Assembly (NCBI GenBank): GCA_002469805.1
Contig: DKNW01000012.1
Span: forward strand, 500-8,586
DNA from: Rhodobiaceae bacterium UBA7378
GTDB lineage: Bacteria; Pseudomonadota; Alphaproteobacteria; RS24
Reading direction: 5' to 3'
DNA length: 8,087 nt
Both the position numbers and the translations under genes were made by a program. Within the stretch, counting starts at the first letter, position 1; every line of letters begins with the position of its first letter. Below, one piece after another: positions 1 through 6,916 of the stretch. The notes below the pieces were generated by a model. That model ran no database searches. It was not told the DNA's origin and saw only the letters and a list, made by a program, of their open reading frames with translations.

Positions 1-985
1 CCCATTCGACACTGCCGTGCCCGCCATTTTTGGTCACTTTACCTGCGAAAGCCTCCGGCGTCACCGTAGTGCGTCCGCCAATATGTTCCTCCAAATAATC
101 CTTCAGACCATTAGGGAATTTCAGTACATCTTCCGCCGGAGTTTTGTCGGCATCACGAATGAGGTCGGGCGCGCAATGCCAGCGAATTTCTACACCGCCA
201 AAAAGATAAGCTTTAGCCTTGGACATTGCATAAAGGCGGTCGGGGTCGAGCATGTTTTTGGTGCCGAAAATCTCGCTATCCGGCGTGAAGGTGACGCAGG
301 TGCCGCGCCGGTTTTTGGCTGCACCCAGCGTTTTCAACCCGCCTTTGGGTGCGCCGCGTTCAAAGCGTTGTTCGTAGAGTTTTTTGTCCCGCGCTACTTC
401 GACAACCAGAAGCGACGACAAGGCATTGACCACCGAAACCCCAACCCCGTGGAGGCCGCCGGATGTGTCATAGGCATCGCCACCAAACTTACCGCCCGCA
501 TGCAGTGTCGTCATAATGACCTCAAGCGCGGATTTATCTTTGAATTTTGGGTGTGGGTCGACCGGTATGCCGCGCCCATTATCTCTGACGCTTATGGTGT
601 TGCCGGCTTTTACCTCAACCTCGATAAAACTCGCATGTCCGGCGACAGCTTCGTCCATGGAATTGTCGATGACCTCGGCGAACAGATGATGCATGGCGCG
701 CATATCGGTACCACCAATATACATACCAGGGCGGCGGCGCACCGGCTCCAACCCTTCAAGCACCTCGATATCGCTGGCTGTGTATGACTTTTCGCCTTTG
801 CCGCGCCCAGCGGGTTTGTCGGACGGCTTTTTCGCTGCTGCTGTGGGTGCTTTAGACGCTTTTGCGGCTTTTGATTTTGCAGATTTTCCCGGTGCAACCG
901 CCTTTGGTGCAGGCGCGCGCGCGGGCGCAGGTTTGTTCTCGTCGAACAAATCTCCAGTTTTGGTCGCTGGTTTGCGTCGCGGCAT
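1..985 (-). CDS. parE: DNA topoisomerase IV subunit B, partial (C-terminus beyond window)
   Basis: ATPase subunit of topoisomerase IV, which with ParC decatenates daughter chromosomes using ATP. The visible 328 codons hold the GHKL ATPase domain and the start of the transducer domain. Landmarks: RRRPGMYIGGTD (83-94), EVIDNSMDEA with presumed general base Glu104 and Mg-binding Asn108, RDNGRGIP (134-141, Asp135), and the ATP-lid stretch TSGGLHGVGVS (174-184). FERGAPKGGLKTLG (208-221) and NRRGT (225-229) resemble alphaproteobacterial ParE more than GyrB. Residues about 18-66 form an Ala/Lys/Pro-rich, probably disordered extension before the conserved YTASDIEVLEGL. The ATG at 985-983 is the only reasonable start: it begins MPRRKPATKTGDLFDEN, as expected for the family, though it has no strong Shine-Dalgarno. 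Transcribed away from the neighbouring oxidoreductase. The TOPRIM part and stop lie left of the window. GyrB is the alternative, considered unlikely. Confidence 0.93.
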   Translation of the reverse strand, partial: MPRRKPATKTGDLFDENKPAPARAPAPKAVAPGKSAKSKAAKASKAPTAAAKKPSDKPAGRGKGEKSYTASDIEVLEGLEPVRRRPGMYIGGTDMRAMHHLFAEVIDNSMDEAVAGHASFIEVEVKAGNTISVRDNGRGIPVDPHPKFKDKSALEVIMTTLHAGGKFGGDAYDTSGGLHGVGVSVVNALSSLLVVEVARDKKLYEQRFERGAPKGGLKTLGAAKNRRGTCVTFTPDSEIFGTKNMLDPDRLYAMSKAKAYLFGGVEIRWHCAPDLIRDADKTPAEDVLKFPNGLKDYLEEHIGGRTTVTPEAFAGKVTKNGGHGSVEW

Positions 986-1055
986 GGGACACTCGTGCTT
1001 GCAGTAATCGAATCGTTTGATAGTCTACCCTGCATTGCGTTTTAGGGAGAGAAAA

Positions 1056-2390
1056 ATGGCGAAAACTTCGGAAATTAATATTGGTACAGCACTGAAATTA
1101 CCATGTGGCGTGACAGTAAAGAACCGCGTGTGCAAAGCGGCGATGACCGAGGGACTCAGCGATGACCAAAATCGGGCGACACAAAAGCACGCCACGCTTT
1201 ATGAGCGTTGGGCGCACGGCGGCAGCGGCATTTTACTGACCGGCAATGTGCAAATCGATCACCGCTATTTGGAACGCCCAGGCAATGTGGTTATTGAAGG
1301 CAAGCAAAGCAACGAACAGATTTCTCGCCTACGGGCCTATGCAGAGGCCGGCACGAAAAACGACACGCATTTGTGGATGCAGATCAGCCATGCGGGTCGT
1401 CAGACCCCAGCAGACGTCGCGCCGACGCCCGTCGGCCCGTCCGACAAACAGCTTATTATGCCCGGGGCAGCTTTTGGCAAACCGCGCGCGCTGGAGCATG
1501 ATGAAATTCTTGACGTGATCGAACGCTTCGCCCATACCGCAAAAATTGCCAAGGATACGGGCTTTACCGGTGTCCAACTGCACGGTGCACATGGCTATTT
1601 GCTATCCGAATTTCTATCGCCGGATGTCAACACACGCGACGATCAGTGGGGCGGTAGTCTTGAAAATCGGGCGCGGTTGCTGCTTGAAAGCATTCGCGCG
1701 GTGCGCAAGGCCGTCGGCACCAAATTTCCGGTCGCTCTGAAGCTTAATTCGTCCGACTTCCAAAAAGGTGGCTTCTCGCATGAAGACGCTGTGCAAGTTG
1801 CTACTTGGCTCAATGATGAGGGGCTGGACCTTTTAGAGGTTTCGGGTGGCACATATGAACAGCCCAAGCTGGTTGGGCTCGACAAAATGACCGTAAACCC
1901 CGATCGCGCCGAAGAAGTGCGCAAAAGTACCATCGCCCGCGAAGCGTACTTCCTTGATTACGCAAAAGATATTCGCGCGGTTTTCAAAGGACCGCTGATG
2001 GTAACGGGTGGTTTCCGCTCGCGCGCGGGCATGGACGCCGCGTTGCAGGCTGATGCGTGTGATGTTGTGGGTATCGGGCGTCCGCTATGTGTGGATTCTG
2101 ATGTTGTGAACAAGCTGCTTTCAGGTGCGTCAGATACGACCACGATATTTGAAAAGCGCCTCGAAATCGGGCCGAAAATTCTGCGTCCGTTGATCGGCCT
2201 AAATTCGCCGATCCGGTTTTTGTCCACGCTGAACGGCTGGGGACAACAGGGTTGGTGGTGCTTGCAGATCATCAATATGGGCGAGGGCCGCGACCCAGAC
2301 CTGAATATGGGGGTGTTCAAGGCGCTTACCGGATATCAGGCCAATGAGAAGAAAACCGCCAAGGCCTACAACGCCCACTGGAATGCTTAA
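1056..2390 (+). CDS. NADH:flavin oxidoreductase, Old Yellow Enzyme family
   Basis: An FMN-dependent TIM-barrel ene-reductase-like protein of 444 residues; family members reduce activated C=C bonds or related electrophiles with NAD(P)H, but the substrate here is unknown. Seen: the N-terminal flavin strand NRVCKAAMTE (23-32), HAGR (112-115), the signature VQLHGAHGYLLSEFLSP (173-189) with the His176/His179 pair expected to hold the substrate oxyanion and Tyr181 as candidate proton donor, NTRDDQWGGSLENR (192-205), and FMN-phosphate loops VTGGFRSR (316-323) and GIGRPL (339-344). No Fe-S or second flavin/NAD domain follows, so it is not a 2,4-dienoyl-CoA-reductase-type fusion. About 90 C-terminal residues extend past the barrel, with a Trp-rich stretch (GWGQQGWWC, 394-402). 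I chose the ATG at 1056 because AGGGAGAG (1044-1051) lies just upstream; an in-frame TTG at 1017 would add 13 residues and has no ribosome site. It is monocistronic: divergent from parE and convergent with glnA. Confidence 0.9.
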   Translation: MAKTSEINIGTALKLPCGVTVKNRVCKAAMTEGLSDDQNRATQKHATLYERWAHGGSGILLTGNVQIDHRYLERPGNVVIEGKQSNEQISRLRAYAEAGTKNDTHLWMQISHAGRQTPADVAPTPVGPSDKQLIMPGAAFGKPRALEHDEILDVIERFAHTAKIAKDTGFTGVQLHGAHGYLLSEFLSPDVNTRDDQWGGSLENRARLLLESIRAVRKAVGTKFPVALKLNSSDFQKGGFSHEDAVQVATWLNDEGLDLLEVSGGTYEQPKLVGLDKMTVNPDRAEEVRKSTIAREAYFLDYAKDIRAVFKGPLMVTGGFRSRAGMDAALQADACDVVGIGRPLCVDSDVVNKLLSGASDTTTIFEKRLEIGPKILRPLIGLNSPIRFLSTLNGWGQQGWWCLQIINMGEGRDPDLNMGVFKALTGYQANEKKTAKAYNAHWNA

Positions 2391-2438
2391 ATTAGAACGT
2401 CGGTGCGTGTCCAAAGCAAAATTTTACGCGAAAAAGAA

Positions 2439-2462
2439 AGAGGCGGCCCAAAGGCCGCCTCT
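2439..2462 (-). terminator. Rho-independent terminator of glnA
   Basis: A 10-bp GC-rich perfect stem (AGAGGCGGCC pairing with GGCCGCCTCT) with a 4-nt loop. Read on the minus strand it is followed by TTTCTTTTT, a clear U-tract, and it starts 30 bp beyond the glnA stop. Read on the plus strand it follows the oxidoreductase stop by about 50 bp but lacks a good T-run, so in that direction it would be weaker. It therefore separates two convergent genes and mainly serves glnA. Confidence 0.9.
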
Positions 2463-2491
2463 CGCTGTGTTGTATAACCAGTTAAGTGCGA

Positions 2492-3901
2492 TTATACGCT
2501 GTAGTACATGTCAAATTCGACCGGATGTGGTGTGTGCTCGAAGCGGTAAATCTCTTCCCACTTCAGTTCCAGATAACCATCGATTTGGTCATCATCCATA
2601 ACACCGCCCTTTTTCAGGAACTCACGGTCGGCGTCGAGTGCGCCAACAGCTTCACGCAATGAACCGCATACTTGAGGTACGTCTTTCAACTCTTCCGGTG
2701 GCAGCTCATAAAGGTCTTTATCCATTGGTTCACCCGGATCGATTTTGTTTTCGATACCGTCCAGCCCCGCCATCATCATCGCTGTGAAGGCCAGATATGG
2801 GTTAGCGGTCGGGTCAGGGAAGCGGATTTCAATACGCTTACCCGGTGCCGATGTCGCGAACGGGATACGGCATGAAGCCGACCGGTTACGTGCTGAGTAC
2901 GCCAGCAAAACCGGCGCCTCAAACCCCGGGATCAAACGCTTGTAAGAGTTTGTCGACGGGTTTGTCAGAGCGTTGATTGCGCGGGCGTGTTTAATGATGC
3001 CACCAATGTAATACAGGCACTCTTGAGACAGGTCGCCATATTTATCGCCAGCGAATAGCGGGTTGCCGTCTTTCCAGATTGACTGGTGGCAGTGCATACC
3101 CGTGCCGTTGTCGCCATAAACAGGTTTCGGCATGAAGGTAGCTGTTTTGCCATAAGCGTGCGCCACATTGTGCACAACGTATTTATAAAGCTGCAAATCA
3201 TCAGCGATTTTGGTGAGCGTGTCGAATTTAAGCCCCAGCTCGTGCTGGGCAGCTGCAACTTCGTGGTGATGTTTTTCGACAGAGAGGCCCATTTCCTTCA
3301 TCACGGCGAGCATTTCACTTCGCAAATCCTGACCGCTATCGACCGGATTTACAGGGAAGTAGCCGCCTTTTGTGCGCGGACGATGGCCCATATTGCCAGC
3401 TTCATATTCCGTGCCTGAATTATCCGGCAGTTCGGTGCTGTCCAGCGAGAAGCCCGTATTATATGGGTCGTTCGAGAAGCGCACATCGTCAAATACGAAA
3501 AACTCGGCTTCGGGACCGAAGTATATGGTATCGCCAATGCCGGTTGATTTAAGATATTCTTCGGCACGCATTGCGGTTGATCGCGGGTCGCGGTTATAGG
3601 CTTCGCCGCTGTTTGGTTCCAGAATATTGCAGAAAAGCGTCAGGGTCTGTTGTGCGTAGAACGGATCAAGGCGAGCTGACGATGGGTCTGGCATTAGCGT
3701 CATATCGGATTCGTTAATGGCTTTCCAGCCAGCAATCGATGAGCCGTCAAACATAGCGCCGTCGCTAAAGAATTCTTCGTCAACCAGGTCGATATCGAAG
3801 GTCACATGCTGCATTTTACCGCGCGGGTCGGTGAAGCGCAGATCAACATATTTGACCTCTTGGTCGCTGATCATTTTGAGAACGTGGGATGCGTCTGACA
3901 T
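2492..3901 (-). CDS. glnA: Type I glutamine synthetase
   Basis: Cytoplasmic dodecameric enzyme that makes glutamine from glutamate, ammonium and ATP, the entry step of ammonium assimilation. At 469 residues it matches the usual GSI length. Seen: MFDGSSIAGW (50-59, the Asp50-type latch loop), GPEAEFFVFD (129-138, metal-binding Glu131/Glu133), HHHEVAAAQHE (211-221), NGTGMHCHQS (265-274, with the ATP/metal His270), NRSASCRIP (339-347), IEIRFPDPTANPY (357-369), and LYELPPEE (397-404), where Tyr398 is the conserved adenylylation tyrosine. It is therefore expected to be switched off by GlnE-type adenylylation, under PII control. The ATG at 3901-3899 follows GGAG (3911-3908) with 6-nt spacing. It lies 31 bp after glnB on the same strand, so it is very probably co-transcribed with it, and it ends at a strong terminator. 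The sequence appears intact, with no missing catalytic residues seen. Confidence 0.98.
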   Translation of the reverse strand: MSDASHVLKMISDQEVKYVDLRFTDPRGKMQHVTFDIDLVDEEFFSDGAMFDGSSIAGWKAINESDMTLMPDPSSARLDPFYAQQTLTLFCNILEPNSGEAYNRDPRSTAMRAEEYLKSTGIGDTIYFGPEAEFFVFDDVRFSNDPYNTGFSLDSTELPDNSGTEYEAGNMGHRPRTKGGYFPVNPVDSGQDLRSEMLAVMKEMGLSVEKHHHEVAAAQHELGLKFDTLTKIADDLQLYKYVVHNVAHAYGKTATFMPKPVYGDNGTGMHCHQSIWKDGNPLFAGDKYGDLSQECLYYIGGIIKHARAINALTNPSTNSYKRLIPGFEAPVLLAYSARNRSASCRIPFATSAPGKRIEIRFPDPTANPYLAFTAMMMAGLDGIENKIDPGEPMDKDLYELPPEELKDVPQVCGSLREAVGALDADREFLKKGGVMDDDQIDGYLELKWEEIYRFEHTPHPVEFDMYYSV

Positions 3902-3932
3902 AATTTTCTCCAGTTTTTGTCAAGAAGGAAGG

Positions 3933-4271
3933 TTAAATGGCTTCGTCGCCCGTTTCACCGGTACGGATCCGGATAGCTTCCGAAACATCGGAAACGAAAA
4001 TTTTGCCGTCGCCAATGCGCCCTGTTTGCGCAGCATTCTGAATCGCTTGTAAAGCGACATCCAGCATATCGTCGGCAACAATAATCTCGAGCTTCACTTT
4101 GGGCAGAAAATCAACAACATATTCGGCACCGCGATACAGCTCGGTATGACCTTTTTGGCGTCCGAAACCCTTTGCTTCGAGAACGGTGATGCCCTGCAGG
4201 TTAGCTTCCTGCAATGCGTCTTTTACTTCGTCCAGTTTGAACGGCTTGATGATGGCTTCGATTTTTTTCAT
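3933..4271 (-). CDS. glnB: Nitrogen regulatory protein P-II
   Basis: Small trimeric signal protein of 112 residues, the standard PII length. It binds ATP/ADP and 2-oxoglutarate and signals nitrogen state to GlnE (adenylylation of GlnA) and NtrB. Seen: the N-terminal strand MKKIEAIIKPFKLDEVKDAL, the T-loop GFGRQKGHTELYRGAEYVVDF (35-55) with Tyr51, the uridylylation residue used by GlnD, and the B-loop TGRIGDGKIFV (83-93) that contacts nucleotide. I call it GlnB rather than GlnK because glnA follows immediately and no amtB is present, although sequence alone separates the two paralogues poorly. The ATG at 4271-4269 is preceded by GAGGGGG, a good ribosome site, and yields the canonical N-terminus. 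A longer reading from a TTG at 4325 would run into the -12 element of the upstream promoter and is not accepted. It is the first gene of the glnBA operon. Confidence 0.97.
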   Translation of the reverse strand: MKKIEAIIKPFKLDEVKDALQEANLQGITVLEAKGFGRQKGHTELYRGAEYVVDFLPKVKLEIIVADDMLDVALQAIQNAAQTGRIGDGKIFVSDVSEAIRIRTGETGDEAI

Positions 4272-4320
4272 TATAGTCCCCCTCAGATATCCATGCATCT
4301 CGTGAGTAGTATTGTTAACC

Positions 4321-4336
4321 AGCAAGAACTATGCCA
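4321..4336 (-). promoter_or_regulatory. Sigma-54 (RpoN) promoter of glnBA
   Basis: On the minus strand the sequence TGGCATAGTTCTTGCT matches the -24/-12 consensus TGGCAC-N5-TTGCW at all but one position, with the essential GG and GC exactly 10 nt apart. The -12 base is at about 4322, predicting a transcript start near 4310 and a leader of about 39 nt before the glnB ATG at 4271. Sigma-54 promoters at glnBA are known in alphaproteobacteria such as Azospirillum. The assignment rests on the motif and its position; a separate sigma-70 start was not found. Confidence 0.8.
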
Positions 4337-4419
4337 CGTAATTCAACAGGGAATGTCGGCAGTGCTGACAGGGCGTTCGCACGAGCTGTGGCCTGCGAAT
4401 GGCGTTTTGATCAAGAAAA

Positions 4420-4438
4420 TTGCACAAAAAATAGGCAA
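4420..4438 (-). promoter_or_regulatory. Candidate NtrC enhancer site upstream of glnBA
   Basis: The plus-strand sequence TTGCACAAAAAATAGGCAA agrees with the NtrC operator pattern TTGCACCAAAATGGTGCAA at 14 of 19 positions. One half-site is strong (TTGCAC) and the other degenerate (GGCAA). Its centre is about 119 bp upstream of the predicted sigma-54 start, the usual distance for an NtrC enhancer. A poorer match, GCAAAGATTTGTGC (4455-4468), lies about 32 bp (three helical turns) further upstream, but its half-sites are one base too close. Binding is inferred from pattern and place only. Confidence 0.5.
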
Positions 4439-4626
4439 CCTGACATAATTTTAGGCAAAGATTTGTGCTGGCGGCGGCGTGTTTTCCAGGTGTTTCGCCT
4501 CGCATGCAAAAAACCTTGAAATAACCGGCTGTGATGTCAAACTCCGACAACTTTAACTTAATGTCTTGAGCTGGTCGGCGATACATCAAGGCAAATCTGA
4601 ATTTGTCCGTATGAGGGAGACCCAGC

Positions 4627-6168
4627 ATGACCAACCCAAATACCCCCATTCTTATTGGTGCTGGCCTGACGGTACAAAAGGAACGCGATCCTACAAAGGC
4701 GTTATCGCCGGTCGAACTTCTGGCGGATGCCGCCCGCGGTGCGTTTAATGATACTGGAAATGCAGATATTGGCGCGGCAATCGATACGGTGGCGTCGATC
4801 CGCTTCATCACAGACTCGCCAGAGGCGCGAAATTTTCCCTACGGCATTTACCTTAATCCGGCACGCACGGTGGCGAATATTCTGGGCATCACCCCGCCCA
4901 ATGCCTTGCTGGCGGCGACCGGCGGTAACTCGCCGCAAATGATGATCAACGAACTGGCCGAGCGCATCACGAATGGCGATGCTGAAATGGCGCTTCTGGT
5001 TGGTGGCGAAGGCTTTGGGTCGGTAACCCGCGCGTTGGGACAAGGGCTTGATATGAGCCACTGGAACGACCGACCAGAAGAGGAAGCGGAAATTATTGGC
5101 ATCGAAAAACCAGGCTGTATGCCAGTCGAGCACCAGCACGGCCTGTTTTTTCCGGTGAATAGCTATCCGATATTTGAAAACGCGCTGCGGGCGCATTTGG
5201 GGCGCGATATGGTTAGCCATATGCACGCGGTTGGCCGCCTGATGGCACCATTTACCGAAATTGCGGCCAGCCATCCTCATAGTTGGTTCCCCACGCAACG
5301 CAGCGCCGATGAACTTGTCAGCGTGACAAATGATAACCGGCTGGTCGGCTATCCGTATCCGAAATATCTAAACTCGGTTATTCGCATTGATCAGGCGGCC
5401 GCCGTAGTCATGACCTCAGTTGGCAAAGCCCGCGAGATTGGCATTGACGAAAGCCGTTGGATTTATCTGAACGGTTGCGCTGAGGCCAATGACATTTGGT
5501 ATATTTCCGAGCGCCCAGAATTGCATCGCTCACCGGCGATGAAAGGTATGGCCGAAACTGCCCTTAATATGGCGGGATGGACGATCGACGATATTGATTA
5601 TTTTGACCTTTATTCATGTTTTCCGGTGGCTGTCGAGATCGCTTGCCGCGAAATGGGCATCAGCGAAGATGACCCACGCCCGTTCACTGTCACGGGTGGG
5701 CTACCGTATTTTGGCGGCGCGGGAAATGCCTACACATTGATGTCGGTTGCCACCATGATGGACAAGCTGCGTGCTAATCCGGGTTCGCGGGGCATGTGCA
5801 CTGGCAATGGCTGGTTTTTAACCAAGCATTCGTTGGGGTTGTACTCAACCACGCCGCCACAAGACGATTGGGCACGAGAGCCGGTATCGGTGTTGCAGGA
5901 CAAAATCGATGCGGCGCCGAAACTCGAACTAGATGCGACCCCCGTTGGTGCAGGCCGGATTGAGAGCTATACGGTAGCTCATGTATCGGGAAAGCCGCCG
6001 CAGGGCATACTGATTGGCCGCATGGCAGAAACAAACAAACGCTTTGTTGCGCATATGACACCGGATGGCGATCACGTAACGCGCCTGATGAACGAAGACG
6101 GCGTGGGGCTTACGGGCGTTTTGGCCCCAAATGATAACGGCTTTAATATTTTTACCCCCGATGCCTGA
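4627..6168 (+). CDS. Thiolase-like protein (TLP1-type acetyl-CoA acetyltransferase homologue)
   Basis: A 513-residue thiolase-superfamily protein, often named acetyl-CoA acetyltransferase, but with an altered active site. The N-terminal half runs from PILIGAG to the region where thiolases carry the acyl-accepting cysteine. There it reads AATGGNSPQMM (96-106), with no cysteine. The C-terminal half keeps YFDLYSCFPVAVE (325-337, Cys331, in place of the HDCF-type motif) and CTGNGWFLTKHSLGLYS (391-407, Cys391 and His401, matching the CxG and following loop). About 70 further residues (around 440-510, with ESYTVAHVSGKPPQGILIGRM) resemble the extra C-terminal domain of the TLP1 group known from mycobacteria. 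Ordinary thiolysis or condensation through a Cys-linked acyl intermediate is therefore doubtful; CoA-ester binding or another acyl-CoA reaction is possible. The start is supported by GAGGGAGA at 4613-4620. It is divergent from glnB and 33 bp upstream of a histidine-phosphatase gene, probably in the same operon. Confidence 0.85.
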   Translation: MTNPNTPILIGAGLTVQKERDPTKALSPVELLADAARGAFNDTGNADIGAAIDTVASIRFITDSPEARNFPYGIYLNPARTVANILGITPPNALLAATGGNSPQMMINELAERITNGDAEMALLVGGEGFGSVTRALGQGLDMSHWNDRPEEEAEIIGIEKPGCMPVEHQHGLFFPVNSYPIFENALRAHLGRDMVSHMHAVGRLMAPFTEIAASHPHSWFPTQRSADELVSVTNDNRLVGYPYPKYLNSVIRIDQAAAVVMTSVGKAREIGIDESRWIYLNGCAEANDIWYISERPELHRSPAMKGMAETALNMAGWTIDDIDYFDLYSCFPVAVEIACREMGISEDDPRPFTVTGGLPYFGGAGNAYTLMSVATMMDKLRANPGSRGMCTGNGWFLTKHSLGLYSTTPPQDDWAREPVSVLQDKIDAAPKLELDATPVGAGRIESYTVAHVSGKPPQGILIGRMAETNKRFVAHMTPDGDHVTRLMNEDGVGLTGVLAPNDNGFNIFTPDA

Positions 6169-6201
6169 CATCGCGATACCCTAACGCTGGAGATTTTTCA
6201 T

Positions 6202-6783
6202 ATGGGAAAGATTTTTATGGTCCGCCACGGCAAGGCGGCTGCTGGCTGGGATGGTGATGCGGATCCGGGCCTTGATGCTAAGGGGCATGCGCAAGCCAGC
6301 CAGGTTGCAGATAAGCTGGCGACCCAAATTGCTTCACCGGTGCCGGTTTATACAAGCCCATTGCTGCGCTGTCGTGAAACCGCCGGACCGCTGGCCGTGT
6401 TGTGGCAAACCACGCCTATTATCGAACCGCGAGTGGCTGAAATTCCCTCACCCATTGAGGATTTGACGGCGCGGACCGTCTGGCTGCGCCGCGTGATGAG
6501 CGGAAGCTGGGACGCACTTGCCGCCGATCCTGAAAGCGTGGGGCATGATTATGATGACTGGCGGGTAGAGGTTATCGCCGCCCTGACCGGTCTCGCATAC
6601 GATACAGATGTGGTGGTGTTTTCGCACTTCATTGCGCTCAATGCTGCCTATAGCGCGGCGACCGGGGCCGAGGATGTCGTTGCTTTTCGGCCAGATAATT
6701 GTTCGGTCAGCGTGTTTGAGACGAATGGCAGCAGTTTAAGGCTTCTGCAACAAGGCCATGAAGCTGAAACACAAGTTAATTAG
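6202..6783 (+). CDS. Histidine phosphatase family (phosphoglycerate-mutase-like) protein
   Basis: A single-domain protein of 193 residues from the branch of the superfamily that uses a phosphohistidine intermediate. Seen: the N-terminal MVRHGKA (6-12) with Arg8 and nucleophile His9, TSPLLRCRETA (51-61, phosphate-pocket Arg56), VAEI (78-81, Glu80 as likely acid/base), and VVFSHFIALN (138-147) with the second catalytic His142. The usual glycine after this histidine (SHG) is Phe here. The catalytic set appears complete, so it is likely an active phosphatase. The substrate cannot be named: small metabolites, phosphoproteins (SixA-like) and sugar phosphates are all possible. It is too divergent from true phosphoglycerate mutases for a glycolytic assignment. 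The ATG at 6202 follows CTGGAG (6187-6192). With only 33 bp after the thiolase-like gene it is probably co-transcribed. No clear hairpin terminator follows. Confidence 0.85.
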   Translation: MGKIFMVRHGKAAAGWDGDADPGLDAKGHAQASQVADKLATQIASPVPVYTSPLLRCRETAGPLAVLWQTTPIIEPRVAEIPSPIEDLTARTVWLRRVMSGSWDALAADPESVGHDYDDWRVEVIAALTGLAYDTDVVVFSHFIALNAAYSAATGAEDVVAFRPDNCSVSVFETNGSSLRLLQQGHEAETQVN

Positions 6784-6867
6784 GGCCAAAGCCGCCCCCC
6801 AAAGCCACCATTAGAAAAAAGCATATGGTAAAACCTTCCGTTAACGCTTGTGCACTAACAAGGGGGG

Positions 6868-6896
6868 TGGAAACAAGCCGCGTGGCCTGCTATAGA
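6868..6896 (+). promoter_or_regulatory. Putative sigma-70-type promoter of tRNA-Leu
   Basis: TGGAAA (6868-6873) and TATAGA (6891-6896) are separated by exactly 17 bp, each matching 4 of 6 consensus bases. They end 20 bp before the mature tRNA 5' end. Spacing and place fit, but the elements are imperfect and this is an inference. The rest of the 6784-6916 gap contains only a weak 5-bp inverted repeat (CTTGT at 6847, ACAAG at 6858) and no gene. Confidence 0.5.
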
Positions 6897-6916
6897 GCCG
6901 CATCAGTTGTGGGTCG

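Larger units (their letters stand above)
4272..4626. other. Divergent regulatory region between glnB and the thiolase-like gene
   Basis: A 355-bp gap with no convincing gene. The left half (4310-4470) carries the glnB control signals described separately: a sigma-54 promoter and one candidate NtrC site, with a second, poorer match near 4455-4468. The right half (about 4500-4626) should hold the promoter of the plus-strand thiolase-like gene, but I found no good -35/-10 pair there; AT-rich stretches occur around 4550-4562. A ribosome site GAGGGAGA (4613-4620) precedes the ATG at 4627. A short inverted repeat, CAAAT-N4-ATTTG, lies at about 4592-4605; its role is unknown. Confidence 0.6.

Noticed and set aside
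17..787. Plus-strand open reading frame of 256 codons over the parE region
   Set aside because: It is the antisense shadow of parE, whose minus-strand frame carries all GHKL ATPase motifs; the plus-strand product has no recognisable family features.
1017..1055. TTG start at 1017 for the oxidoreductase
   Set aside because: The added 13 residues have no ribosome site, while the ATG at 1056 has AGGGAGAG at good spacing.
4272..4325. Longer GlnB starting at a TTG near 4325
   Set aside because: It would start within the sigma-54 -12 region, upstream of the predicted transcript start, and gives an N-terminus unlike PII proteins; the ATG at 4271 has a strong ribosome site.
4329..4811. Minus-strand open reading frame of 160 codons across the glnB/thiolase intergenic region
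   Set aside because: It overlaps the glnBA promoter and the 5' end of the thiolase-like gene, and its product shows no recognisable motif.
4702..5298. Minus-strand open reading frame of 198 codons
   Set aside because: It lies fully inside the thiolase-like gene in the opposite direction and has no family-like features.
6784..6867. Possible terminator after the phosphatase gene
   Set aside because: Only a 5-bp inverted repeat (6847-6862) is present, followed by G-rich rather than T-rich sequence.
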